DNA of 7,233 nucleotides from Chloroflexota bacterium (GCA_028875085.1 JAPPFU010000219.1:1-7233); one strand, 5' to 3'; numbered from the stretch's first letter, positions 1 through 5,945 are shown. Numbers and translations are program-made. The notes: generated by a model not told the origin, from the sequence alone.

Positions 1-36
1 CCACGTTACCTTCGCCCGTTTCGAGCGCCGCCCGGC

Positions 37-1107
37 CTAGCGCATCGGCGGCGCGTAGATCAGCCCGCCGTCCAGGTAGGAGGCGTTGGGCGAGCCCGCG
101 CGGGTCAGGCCGACGCGCTCCAGCGTGCGCTCGTAGGCTTCGCCGTAGTTGCCGACCTGCGCGATCACGTCCTGCATGAAAGTGCTGGGGATCCTGCCGT
201 GGCCGATGCCCAGGTTGGCCGGAGCGCCGCCCTGGAAGCCGACGCCCAGCAAGCGCGCGACGGTGTTGTTGGGCGGGTTGGCGGCCATCTGGCCCACGTT
301 GCCCATCGTCACGCCCTGCTCTTCGGCGATGATCATCCCGTTGACCACCCAGCGCACCACGTCCTCCCACTCGGAGTCGTAGTCGCGCACGCTGGGGCCC
401 AGAGGCTCCTTCGAGAGCGTCTCCGGCAGCACGACGGCGTCGATGCCGTCATCGGCCTTCAGCGTGAACTGGTGGCCGCCCAGTTGCGACTTGTCGGAAG
501 ACCAACCGTCGCACTGGTCGCTGATGAAGGAGGCGCGCAACTCGGGGTTGGCCTGGAAGGTCAACTCCGAGTAGGTCAGCCCGTTCTCGGCGAAGAAGTC
601 GGACACCGCGCCCTGGGTGCTGGTGCCGTCGAGGATGCAGATGGTCGCCCCGTCCAGGTCCCTGACGCTGGACACATTGGCGCCCGCCTTCACCATGACG
701 CCCGCGCCGTCGTAGAAGGTCGTCGGCGCAAACGCCACGTTCAGGTTGGCGTCGCGGCTGGCCGTCCACGTCGTCGTGCGGATGAGCACGTCGATCTCCT
801 CGGCCGCGAGCAGTTCGAAGCGGTTGCCGGAGGTGGCCTCCTTGAACTCGACCTTGTCCTTGTCGCCGAACACCGCCGCCGCAAGGGCGCGGCAGTACTC
901 AACGTCGTTGCCGTCCGCCGTGCCGTCCGGGTTCAGCACGCCGAAGCCCGGCGTGTCCGCCTTGATGCCACAGATCAGGTTCCCGCGGTCGAGGATTACG
1001 CCGAGCGTGTCTCCGCGCGCCTCTTCCGAGTCGCCGCCGCAGGCGGCTACCGCGAGACCAACGAGCAGCAGCGCCATGAGCGTCAGCAGTCGCTTAGGGG
1101 TTGCCAT
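37..1107 (-). CDS. AapJ/BztA-type amino-acid ABC transporter substrate-binding lipoprotein
   Basis: This 356-residue protein should capture polar amino acids outside the membrane and deliver them to an ABC permease. The N-terminus is a lipoprotein signal: basic residues at 5-6, a hydrophobic stretch, and lipobox V20-A21-A22-C23, followed by a short polar linker. The mature part follows the family-3 solute-binding layout of AapJ/BztA. It has an LICGI strand near residue 44, the DVEYCRALAAAVFGD block near 68-82, TTTWTASRD near 111-119, a YDG segment near 132, DLDGATICILDGTST near 151-165, and SKEPLGPSVR near 233-242. It ends in the family-typical YAPPMR. Length is close to the usual ~340 residues. 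The ATG is supported by AGGAGG (minus strand, 1117-1122) nine bases upstream. The enoyl-CoA hydratase gene lies 152 bp upstream on the same strand. Permease genes, if linked, would be beyond position 1. The family is clear; the exact substrate is not. Confidence 0.9.
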   Translation of the reverse strand: MATPKRLLTLMALLLVGLAVAACGGDSEEARGDTLGVILDRGNLICGIKADTPGFGVLNPDGTADGNDVEYCRALAAAVFGDKDKVEFKEATSGNRFELLAAEEIDVLIRTTTWTASRDANLNVAFAPTTFYDGAGVMVKAGANVSSVRDLDGATICILDGTSTQGAVSDFFAENGLTYSELTFQANPELRASFISDQCDGWSSDKSQLGGHQFTLKADDGIDAVVLPETLSKEPLGPSVRDYDSEWEDVVRWVVNGMIIAEEQGVTMGNVGQMAANPPNNTVARLLGVGFQGGAPANLGIGHGRIPSTFMQDVIAQVGNYGEAYERTLERVGLTRAGSPNASYLDGGLIYAPPMR

Positions 1108-1159
1108 CGATGCCTTCCTCCTAACTAGGCCAAAGAGTGTGACGATGCGTCGCTCGGCA

Positions 1160-1191
1160 GGCTATCACACCTCAACTTCTCGGTGATAGCC
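1160..1191. promoter_or_regulatory. 9-bp perfect inverted repeat upstream of the binding-protein gene
   Basis: GGCTATCAC (1160-1168) and GTGATAGCC (1183-1191) are perfect inverted repeats separated by 14 bases. They lie in the 152-bp gap between the enoyl-CoA hydratase stop and the binding-protein start, with the nearer arm about 52 bases upstream of that start. Neither strand has a T-run next to the stem, so a classical intrinsic terminator is unlikely. An operator for a dimeric regulator or an mRNA stem-loop is possible. I found no convincing -35/-10 pair on the minus strand here. A further 10-bp palindrome, CGAGCGCTCG, lies at 1223-1232. Confidence 0.4.
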
Positions 1192-1259
1192 CCTTGGCGC
1201 GCGCATAGACATGAGACGAATGCGAGCGCTCGACCTCTAACTCTCAAATCTCTTGCGCC

Positions 1260-2039
1260 CTATCGCCCTGTGAAACGGGGCTTGCGCTTCTCGACGAAGG
1301 CTTGGTAGCCCTCGACGCGGTCTTCGGTGGCGGCGACGACCTGGGAGCATTCCTGTTCGAAGGATAAGCCGGCGTCCAAGTCGAGGTCTTGCGCTTTGTC
1401 GACGGCGGACTTGATGACGCCGAGGGCGACGGGCGCCATCTCGATGACGCCGGCGGCGATGGCGCGGACGCGCGGCATCAGGTCGGCGTCGTCCACGACC
1501 TCGTTGACGAGGCCCCACGCGAGGGCGGCGTCGGCGTCGAGGTAGCGGGCAAGGAGCATCATCTCTTTAGCGCGGGCGGGGCCGACGACGCGCGGGAGGC
1601 GTTGGGTGCCGCCCGCGCCGGGCAGGATGCCGAGCCGCACCTCGGGCAGCGCGAAAACGGCGCTGCGGGCGGCCACGCGCAGGTCGCAGGCCAGCGCCAG
1701 TTCGCAGCCGCCCCCGACGGCGGCGCCGTTGATAGCCGCGATGACCACCTTGGGCGTCAGTTCGAGACGGCGGAAGAGCGGCGATATGTGGAGCGAGGTG
1801 CGCTGAACGGACATATCGCCCGCGTTCTCGGCGCGCTCCTTGATGTCGGCGCCTGCGGAGAAGGCGCTGCCCGCGCCGGTTACGATGAGCACGCGCGCCC
1901 CGTCGTCGGCCTCGAAGGCGTCGATGGCCTCGGCCAGGTCGGCAATCATCGCGCGGTTGATGGCGTTGCGGCGCTCCTCGCGCCGGAGGGTGAGGAGGGC
2001 GACGCCGCCCTCGGTCTCGTAGGTCAGGGTGGCGGCCAT
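1260..2039 (-). CDS. Enoyl-CoA hydratase/isomerase family protein (crotonase fold)
   Basis: A 259-residue crotonase-family protein, probably a cytosolic hydratase acting on 2-enoyl-CoA in fatty-acid, amino-acid or related acyl-CoA breakdown. The oxyanion-hole and CoA-binding elements are visible: FSAGADIKE at 60-68 and [16 protein letters not shown] at 104-119. Two glutamates align with the catalytic pair of rat mitochondrial hydratase (Glu144 and Glu164): E113 in GGGCE and E133 in LPEVRLG, followed by the [14 protein letters not shown] signature at 137-150. The C-terminus has the usual [14 protein letters not shown] ending. Both glutamates being present favours hydratase over family members that lack them; the natural substrate cannot be read from sequence. 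An in-frame ATG lies 42 bases upstream (2079-2081), but the start at 2039 is preferred because GAGGAG sits just upstream at good spacing and the family begins here. The same-strand downstream neighbour is the amino-acid-binding lipoprotein. Confidence 0.92.
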   Translation of the reverse strand: MAATLTYETEGGVALLTLRREERRNAINRAMIADLAEAIDAFEADDGARVLIVTGAGSAFSAGADIKERAENAGDMSVQRTSLHISPLFRRLELTPKVVIAAINGAAVGGGCELALACDLRVAARSAVFALPEVRLGILPGAGGTQRLPRVVGPARAKEMMLLARYLDADAALAWGLVNEVVDDADLMPRVRAIAAGVIEMAPVALGVIKSAVDKAQDLDLDAGLSFEQECSQVVAATEDRVEGYQAFVEKRKPRFTGR

Positions 2040-2090
2040 AGCGACTCCTCGCGGGAATTCCGACAAGCGGGGCGCGGCCAAGCAGGGCGG

Positions 2091-2122
2091 TTGACCGGCG
2101 CCGGAGGCGTTTCTACTATAAT
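2091..2122 (+). promoter_or_regulatory. Sigma-70-like promoter for tRNA-Arg
   Basis: TTGACC (2091-2096) is followed after 17 bases by TACTAT (2114-2119), which overlaps a perfect TATAAT (2117-2122; 20-base spacing). Transcription would start only a few bases before the mature tRNA 5' end at 2132, giving a very short leader. No other plus-strand gene is near, so the promoter is assigned to the tRNA. Confidence 0.65.
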
Positions 2123-2131
2123 TCAGCGCAA

Positions 2132-2207
2132 GTCCCCGTAGCTCAGTGGACAGAGCAGCTGCCTTCTAAGCAGACGGTCGACGGTTCGAATCCGTCCGGG
2201 GATACCA
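2132..2207 (+). tRNA. tRNA-Arg (anticodon TCT), CCA encoded
   Basis: A full cloverleaf can be drawn. Acceptor stem GTCCCCG (2132-2138) pairs with CGGGGAT (2197-2203), with a G-U pair at the end. The D stem is GCTC (2141-2144) with GAGC (2153-2156). The anticodon arm spans 2158-2174 with loop CTTCTAA and anticodon TCT at 2165-2167. The T stem GACGG (2180-2184) pairs with CCGTC (2192-2196) around the loop TTCGAAT. Discriminator A2204 is followed by a genomically encoded CCA at 2205-2207. The outermost anticodon-stem pair (G2158 with A2174) is a mismatch; the other four pairs are intact. The gene reads AGA and, by wobble, AGG arginine codons. The converging DUF6391-like gene ends 11 bp downstream, and no T-rich terminator is visible. 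Confidence 0.95.
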
Positions 2208-2218
2208 TCCCGCCGCGC

Positions 2219-2707
2219 TTACGCCGCGAATCTGGTCGCCACCCAGTGGAGCGTTAGGCCGCCGATTTCGTGGCGCGTTACGCCGGCGATGGACGCGCTC
2301 GCCACGTCCGCCGAGGTAGTGTAGCGCTCCTCCACGACGCCCCCGTGGGGGCGCGACGCGACGAGGGCGAGCGTCGCGTTGGAGAAGGCGCGGTTCAGTC
2401 CGCGCAGGCCGAATCCGCCGAAGCGCAGAGCCAGCGCCGCGCCGAGCGTCGCTAGCGCCGCCGCGACGACGATGTTCGTCCCGCAGAAGGGCGACACCGC
2501 CAGGTCGGCCTGGCCCTCGCGCATCCGCTCCAGGCCTTCCTGCGCGAACCGCTCGACCAGCTCCGTCTCGAAGTCGCCCAACACCACGAATCCACCGGGC
2601 AGCGAATATCCGGCGACGACGCGGTTCTGACGCGCGTGGGGCAGCATCAGCGTGATGGCCGCGTGCTCCAGCCCGTGGTTGCGTCTGATCTTCTCCCAGA
2701 ACTGCAT
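2219..2707 (-). CDS. DUF6391-like protein of unknown function
   Basis: A 162-residue protein that I assign to the DUF6391 family mainly on its N-terminal NHGLEHAAITLML segment (residues 10-22); HGLEHA-type motifs there are characteristic. The two histidines and a glutamate in that motif (H11, E14, H15) could bind metal, but this is inference. A central segment, about residues 76-95 (small and hydrophobic after FCGTN), could be a single membrane helix, followed by GGFGLRGLNR. The C-terminal part has no motif I know. No enzymatic role is established. The start has GAGGGAG on the minus strand just upstream (about 2712-2718). It lies 19 bp downstream of the PF06695-type membrane protein gene on the same strand, so the two are probably co-transcribed. 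Its 3' end converges on the tRNA. Confidence 0.65.
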   Translation of the reverse strand: MQFWEKIRRNHGLEHAAITLMLPHARQNRVVAGYSLPGGFVVLGDFETELVERFAQEGLERMREGQADLAVSPFCGTNIVVAAALATLGAALALRFGGFGLRGLNRAFSNATLALVASRPHGGVVEERYTTSADVASASIAGVTRHEIGGLTLHWVATRFAA

Positions 2708-2726
2708 AGCGCTCCCTCGATGCTCC

Positions 2727-3194
2727 CTAGACGTGCCTGAAGGCCTCGACGCCCGCCTCCACCAAGATAACGACGATGATACCCGCGACCGCCACGCCCG
2801 CGGCGATGGCCGGCAGCCCCTTCCGCAGCGGGACGCGCAGCGACCAGACGGCCAAGCAGCCCGTCCACGCCCCGGTGAAGGGCAGGGGAATCGCCACCAT
2901 CAGCAAGACGGCGATGAACTCGTAGCGCCGGACGCGGGCCCCCCAGCGCTCCTCCAGGCGCCGCGTGCGCCAGCGCAGCAGCGCGCCCGAGAGGTTGTCC
3001 ATCCGCTCCACGCGCTCGCCGACGCCGTGAAGCGCGAGCAGGACGAACGGCACGGGCGCCAGATTGCCCAGCACCGCCAAGGGCAGCACGACTTGCCACG
3101 ACAGCCCGTATTGGACGATGCCGAGGGGGACGGCGGCGCGCAGCTCGCCGACGGGCGCCATCGCGGTGAGGAAGGTGACGAGTTCGCCGGGCAT
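2727..3194 (-). CDS. Small multidrug export-type membrane protein (PF06695-like)
   Basis: A 155-residue integral membrane protein. The N-terminal APVGELRAAVPLGI block (13-26) and IPLPFTGAWTG (101-111) are hallmark patterns of the 'putative small multidrug export protein' family. Hydrophobic segments lie near residues 32-54, 93-117 and 128-149, with a basic, arginine-rich cytoplasmic-type loop at 69-90. Export activity is only a family label; transport by this protein is not shown. The start at 3194 fits the family N-terminus, but its ribosome binding site is weak (GGAAG about 11 bases upstream). An internal ATG (residue 12) would cut into the conserved block and has no ribosome binding site. 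The gene is followed after 19 bp by the DUF6391-like gene, and the helix-turn-helix gene is divergent to it. Confidence 0.8.
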   Translation of the reverse strand: MPGELVTFLTAMAPVGELRAAVPLGIVQYGLSWQVVLPLAVLGNLAPVPFVLLALHGVGERVERMDNLSGALLRWRTRRLEERWGARVRRYEFIAVLLMVAIPLPFTGAWTGCLAVWSLRVPLRKGLPAIAAGVAVAGIIVVILVEAGVEAFRHV

Positions 3195-3334
3195 AGGTTA
3201 GGTCGCTTCCGGAAGGCCGCCGCGCGCTTCTCGGCTTTCTCGCGGCTATAGCGAGCGGCGCGTTCTAGACGATTCTAATACTTCGACTAAAAGCCCGCAT
3301 AGTCCGCCGGTTAGCCGCTTACTTAGGCGCCGGG

Positions 3335-3363
3335 TTGACTATCCGTCCAAGATGCGGTCAAAT
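3335..3363 (+). promoter_or_regulatory. Promoter for the small helix-turn-helix gene
   Basis: TTGACT (3335-3340) and TCAAAT (3358-3363) are separated by 17 bases. Transcription would start near 3370, leaving a leader of about 45 bases before the ATG at 3415. This also argues against the in-frame ATG at 3352, which would lie upstream of the transcript. The rest of the 220-bp gap between the divergent genes (3195-3414) shows only a short hairpin, CTCGC/GCGAG at 3239-3255, and no clear minus-strand promoter. Confidence 0.6.
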
Positions 3364-3414
3364 ACGCGCCGGGGAACGACAACCGAATCCTGCACGACTG
3401 GGGGAGGGGTACGT

Positions 3415-3639
3415 ATGGCGCGTAAGACCCGTCTCATGCAGAACGTGGAGGACCGCTACCGTCAGCCTTTGGAGCGGCTCCTCCCGGAGATGATTAACGA
3501 GCACGGCCTGACGGCGACGGCGCAGACGCTGGACGTCAGTAAGGCGACGCTCGGCTACTGGCTGCTCAAGCTCGGCATCAACGTCCGGCGCGTGGCGCTG
3601 GCGCCGGGCGAGTCGCTCGAAGTCAAGCGCACCGGCTAG
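3415..3639 (+). CDS. Small helix-turn-helix protein, 74 residues
   Basis: A compact basic protein with no recognised named family. Residues 31-54 (GLTATAQTLDVSKATLGYWLLKLGI) read as a helix-turn-helix: a first helix over TATAQTLD, a turn at DVS, and a recognition helix over KATLGYWLLKLG. The preceding 30 residues (basic, then ERLLPEMINEH) form another likely helix. The short tail, APGESLEV, could be a dimerisation strand or simply the end of the domain. It has no effector, oligomerisation or enzymatic domain, so it may be a DNA-binding regulator or a nucleoid-type factor; its targets are unknown. The ATG at 3415 is chosen because GGAGG lies seven bases upstream (3403-3407) and the promoter excludes the upstream ATG at 3352. 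It appears to be transcribed alone. Confidence 0.75.
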   Translation: MARKTRLMQNVEDRYRQPLERLLPEMINEHGLTATAQTLDVSKATLGYWLLKLGINVRRVALAPGESLEVKRTG

Positions 3640-3674
3640 CGTCCGGCCAAGCGGCGGCTGACTTCGTGTCGCGT

Positions 3675-3703
3675 GTAGGGACAGGTTTCAAACCTGTCCC
3701 TAC
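3675..3703. repeat. Perfect 29-bp palindrome (dispersed-repeat type)
   Basis: Two perfect 14-base arms, GTAGGGACAGGTTT (3675-3688) and AAACCTGTCCCTAC (3690-3703), surround a single C. As RNA it would form a stem of about 12 pairs with a 5-base loop. It lies 35 bp after the helix-turn-helix stop codon. There is no T-tract after it, so it is not a standard terminator, though it could stabilise the 3' end of the mRNA. Its form is that of short palindromic repeats scattered between genes; only one copy is in the window. Confidence 0.75.
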
Positions 3704-3737
3704 GGGAAGGCCGCCCGCTTCACGCGCTCCGCGCGCC

Positions 3738-3765
3738 TTGACACGCCGGGCGGGCGGGTGATACC
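3738..3765 (+). promoter_or_regulatory. Promoter for the cytochrome c gene
   Basis: A perfect TTGACA (3738-3743) is followed after 16 bases by GATACC (3760-3765), which matches only the central ATA of the -10 consensus. Transcription would begin about 3772, just downstream of the TTG at 3768. That makes the 3768 codon an unlikely translation start and favours the TTG at 3858. Confidence 0.5.
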
Positions 3766-3857
3766 TATTGCGTGAACCACTTCACACTCCGGCGCGGCCT
3801 GCGCCCGCCCGATTCGCCGGGCGCGAGCCAACGCGGAGACTCCCGCACAGAGGGCGC

Positions 3858-4352
3858 TTGTTCCACCCTAGAACCCTTGCCTCCGCGCTGCTTGCCGCAG
3901 CCGCATTGTTGCTCGCAGCCGCCTGCGGATCCGCGCCCGACCCCGCCGCCAACGCATGCCTCGTCGCCCAGGGCGGCGTGCTGGTGGCCAGCCCCTGCGA
4001 GGCGCCCGGCGTAACGCCCATCCCCACGCCCACGCCCTCCGGGCCGGTGAACGGCGGCTCGAGCCTCACCGGCGGCGCGCGCGTCTTCGTCCAGGTGGCC
4101 GGGTGCGGCGCCTGCCACACCGTGGAGGCCATCCCTCAGGTCAACGGCCAGGTCGGCCCCGACCTCTCCGGCGTCGGCGCGCGCCTCGACGCCGACGCCA
4201 TCCGCCTGTCCATCCTCGACCCCAACGCGGAATTGGCCGCCGAGTGTCCGACCGGGCCGTGCGAGCCCGACCTGATGCCGCAGAACTTCGGAGAGACGCT
4301 GACGCCCGAGCAGATCGACCAGTTGGTCGAGTTGCTCAGCGGCTGGCAGTAG
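3858..4352 (+). CDS. Lipoprotein mono-heme cytochrome c
   Basis: A 164-residue protein, lipid-anchored and extracytoplasmic, likely to carry electrons. From the proposed TTG start the N-terminus is a short basic head and an alanine/leucine core ending at C23 (LAAAC), a lipoprotein signal. A Pro/Thr linker follows (TPIPTPTPSGP, 53-63). The heme-binding motif is C83-G-A-C86-H87 after GGARVFVQVAG, then VGPDLSGVGARL (99-110), and M140 in LMPQNFGETLTPEQID is the expected distal heme ligand. This order is that of class I cytochrome c domains. Four further cysteines (C34, C47, C130, C135) are not in a heme motif and might form disulfides. No ATG exists in frame. TTG 3858 is preferred over TTG 3768 because the signal peptide begins there and the promoter would exclude the earlier codon. 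AGAGGG lies close upstream, only three bases away, so the start is uncertain. The partner oxidase or reductase is unknown. Confidence 0.85.
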   Translation: MFHPRTLASALLAAAALLLAAACGSAPDPAANACLVAQGGVLVASPCEAPGVTPIPTPTPSGPVNGGSSLTGGARVFVQVAGCGACHTVEAIPQVNGQVGPDLSGVGARLDADAIRLSILDPNAELAAECPTGPCEPDLMPQNFGETLTPEQIDQLVELLSGWQ

Positions 4353-4355
4353 GGG

Positions 4356-4378
4356 GCGGGGCGCGCCCGCTTTTTGTT
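4356..4378 (+). terminator. Intrinsic terminator after the cytochrome c gene
   Basis: GCGGG (4356-4360) pairs with CCCGC (4366-4370) around a five-base loop, directly followed by TTTTTGTT (4371-4378). It starts three bases after the cytochrome stop codon, so the cytochrome gene is transcribed separately from dnaN. Confidence 0.8.
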
Positions 4379-4560
4379 CGTCATTCCCGCGAAAGCGGGA
4401 ATCTCGGCGTTTCCAAATCCCCAACCTGCAAAACCTGCTCCGACGACACGGGGAGGGGATAGGGCGGGCGTCGTTCCACCCCTTGCCCCCTGTGCGCCGG
4501 GGGCGATTTTGCGCATGCGGGGCGCCGAGTGTCGAGATTCCCGTTTTCACGGGAATGACG
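4379..4560. mobile_element. 182-bp MITE-like element with 28-bp terminal inverted repeats
   Basis: The left end (4379-4406) and the reverse complement of the right end (4533-4560) match at 26 of 28 bases. Both begin CGTCATTCCCG and end CGGGAATCTCG. Each end is itself a small palindrome of the form ATTCCC-N8-GGGAAT (4383-4402 and 4537-4556), the consensus architecture of the neisserial dRS3 repeat. The interior carries a third hairpin of the same 6-N8-6 design, GCCCCC (4485-4490) with GGGGGC (4499-4504). No protein is encoded; open frames crossing it give low-complexity products. No clear target-site duplication is seen. It lies right after the cytochrome terminator T-run and ahead of the dnaN promoter, in the 333-bp gap between those genes. 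A non-autonomous transposon remnant or a pair of inverted dispersed repeats are both possible. Confidence 0.65.
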
Positions 4561-4611
4561 GTGTAGGAGTAGGGGGATGACCGGTATGGGGCGAGGGCTG
4601 CCAGGGCTGTC

Positions 4612-4640
4612 TTGCGGGGGCTCGAATTGCCGCCTATACT
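4612..4640 (+). promoter_or_regulatory. Promoter for dnaN
   Basis: TTGCGG (4612-4617) and TATACT (4635-4640) are 17 bases apart, a good sigma-70-type match. The predicted start near 4647 leaves a leader of about 40 bases before the dnaN ATG. The stretch 4561-4611, between the repeat element and this promoter, shows nothing else I can name. Confidence 0.7.
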
Positions 4641-4685
4641 TGCGCCGCGCTCGGCCCCCACCCACAACATATTGAGGTATGTCCC

Positions 4686-5813
4686 ATGCACCTGAACTGC
4701 CTTCAGGAGAACCTGCGCCAAGGACTCGGCATCGTGCAGCGTGCCGTCGCCACGCGCACCACCTTGCCCATCACCCAGCACGTGCTCATCGCCAGTGACG
4801 GGGGGCGCATCAAGCTCTCCGCCACCAATCTCGAGATCGCCATCAGCACGTGGGTCGGCGCGGAGGTCGAGGCCGAGGGGGGCATCACCATCCCGGCGCG
4901 CCTGCTGACCGACTTCATCGGCTCGCTCGAACCGCAGACCATCAGCGTCAAGACGCTTGAGGCGGGCACGGGCATCGAGATCAAGGGCGACCGCACCAAC
5001 GCCACGATGCACGGCGCCGACGCCGGCGAGTTCCCGCCCATCCCGACGCCGACCGAGGGCGTGGTTACGCAGATATCGTCCAAGGCGCTGCGCGACGCCA
5101 TCCGCCAGGTGGTCTTCGCCGCCGCGTTCGAGGACTCGCGCCCCGTGCTCACGGGCGTCAACATGCACTTCGAGGGCGAGCAGGTCACGCTCGCCGCCGC
5201 CGACGGCTTCCGCCTCGCCGTCCACCGCGCCCCCCTCCTGACCGCCGTCGAGGAGGAACTGACGGCCATCGTCCCCGCGCGCACGATGGCGGAGGTGGAG
5301 CGCCTCATCGAGGGCGACGCGCCCGTCGACCTCGTCGTCAATCCGCAGCGCAGCCAGGTGCTCTTTCGCCTGCGGGACATCGAGATCGTCTCGCAGCTCA
5401 TCCAGGGAACCTTCCCCAACTACAACCAGTTGGTCCCCACGTCCAAGGACACGCGGGCGGTGGTCGACCTTGCCGAACTGCGCCGCGTAACCCGCACGGC
5501 GTCCATCTTCGCCAAGGACGGCAGCGGCATCATCCGCCTGCGCATGGAGCCCGGCGAGAACGCGCCCGGCCATCTCACCATCTCCTCCCGCGCCGAGGAG
5601 ATCGGCGACAGCGAGGGACAGCTGGAGGCGCAGGTGGAGGGCGGCGAGGGACGCATCGCCTTCAACTCCCGCTACCTGACCGACGTGCTCGGCGTGCTGG
5701 AGAAGGAGAAGGTCGCCCTCGAGATGACCTCGCCCTCCAGCCCCGGCGTCATCCGCCCCGTGGACGACGACGCCTACGTCCACGTCGTCATGCCGATGTT
5801 CGTCCAGTGGTAG
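4686..5813 (+). CDS. dnaN: DNA polymerase III beta subunit (sliding clamp)
   Basis: This 375-residue protein is the ring-shaped processivity clamp, a dimer encircling DNA and binding the replicative polymerase, clamp loader and repair proteins. Length is close to the E. coli clamp (366). All three clamp domains can be followed. Domain 1 has RTTLPITQHVLIASDGGRI and LSATNLEIAI in the first ~60 residues, with ITIPARLLTDFI just after. Domain 2 includes FAAAFEDSRPVLTGV and AADGFRLAVHR, near 155-190. Domain 3 includes a TASIFAKDGSGIIRLR stretch and FNSRYLTDVL. The C-terminus, RPVDDDAYVHVVMPMFVQW, carries the MPM segment that lines the partner-binding cleft. GAGG lies eight bases before the ATG (4674-4677). 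The neighbours are not dnaA or recF, and the gene has its own promoter, so it appears to stand alone. Confidence 0.97.
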   Translation: MHLNCLQENLRQGLGIVQRAVATRTTLPITQHVLIASDGGRIKLSATNLEIAISTWVGAEVEAEGGITIPARLLTDFIGSLEPQTISVKTLEAGTGIEIKGDRTNATMHGADAGEFPPIPTPTEGVVTQISSKALRDAIRQVVFAAAFEDSRPVLTGVNMHFEGEQVTLAAADGFRLAVHRAPLLTAVEEELTAIVPARTMAEVERLIEGDAPVDLVVNPQRSQVLFRLRDIEIVSQLIQGTFPNYNQLVPTSKDTRAVVDLAELRRVTRTASIFAKDGSGIIRLRMEPGENAPGHLTISSRAEEIGDSEGQLEAQVEGGEGRIAFNSRYLTDVLGVLEKEKVALEMTSPSSPGVIRPVDDDAYVHVVMPMFVQW

Positions 5814-5820
5814 CGGGGTA

Positions 5821-5839
5821 GGGGGCGGGCGCCGCCCTC
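5821..5839 (+). terminator. GC-rich hairpin just after dnaN, possible weak terminator
   Basis: GGGCGG (5823-5828) pairs with CCGCCC (5832-5837) around a three-base loop, extended outward by a G-U and a G-C pair. It lies eight bases after the dnaN stop codon. There is no T-tract, so intrinsic termination would be poor; Rho-assisted ending or mRNA protection is equally possible. Confidence 0.4.
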
Positions 5840-5852
5840 CCGCGCTTCCGTA

Positions 5853-5874
5853 GGGGCGACCGGTGGGTTGCCCT
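5853..5874. repeat. Imperfect hairpin repeat between dnaN and the DGQHR gene
   Basis: GGGCGACC (5854-5861) pairs with GGTTGCCC (5866-5873) around GGTG, with one G-U pair, and a further G-U pair outside. It starts with TAGGGG, a style similar to the TAGGGACAGG palindrome at 3675-3703, so it may be a decayed member of a related dispersed hairpin family. This is inferred from form only. Confidence 0.4.
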
Positions 5875-5915
5875 GGCCGTCACCCCGTTTGCAGGTGAGG
5901 CTTTGAATCAGGGGG

Positions 5916-5945
5916 TTGACAAGCAGATGCGCAGTGGGCTATGGT
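5916..5945 (+). promoter_or_regulatory. Promoter for the DGQHR/DndB-like gene
   Basis: A perfect TTGACA (5916-5921) is followed after 18 bases by TATGGT (5940-5945), matching four of six -10 bases. The predicted start near 5952 gives a leader of about 30 bases containing GGAGG (5971-5975). No operator palindrome is obvious around it. Confidence 0.6.

Noticed and set aside
199..1128. A 309-codon plus-strand open frame over the binding-protein gene
   Set aside because: It is antisense to a complete lipoprotein gene with family motifs along its whole length.
1389..2141. A 250-codon plus-strand open frame over the enoyl-CoA hydratase gene
   Set aside because: It is antisense to a full crotonase gene, runs into the tRNA, and has a histidine/glycine/alanine-biased product typical of GC shadow frames.
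3352..3414. A longer start (ATG 3352) for the small helix-turn-helix gene
   Set aside because: It lies within the predicted promoter and has no ribosome binding site. The added residues are non-conserved in appearance, while ATG 3415 has GGAGG at good spacing.
4379..4560. A CRISPR array from the repeated ATTCCC...GGGAAT units
   Set aside because: There are only two units, in opposite orientation, with one ~126-bp interior and no regular spacers.
4374..4580. Short open frames over the 4379-4560 element
   Set aside because: They are translations of the inverted repeats (patterns such as IPAKAGIS and SRFRGND), which I regard as spurious products of dispersed repeats.
3765..5783. A 672-codon minus-strand open frame across the cytochrome gene, repeat element and dnaN
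   Set aside because: It runs antisense to two well-supported genes and through non-coding repeats, and is a by-product of high GC. Its product is low in complexity.
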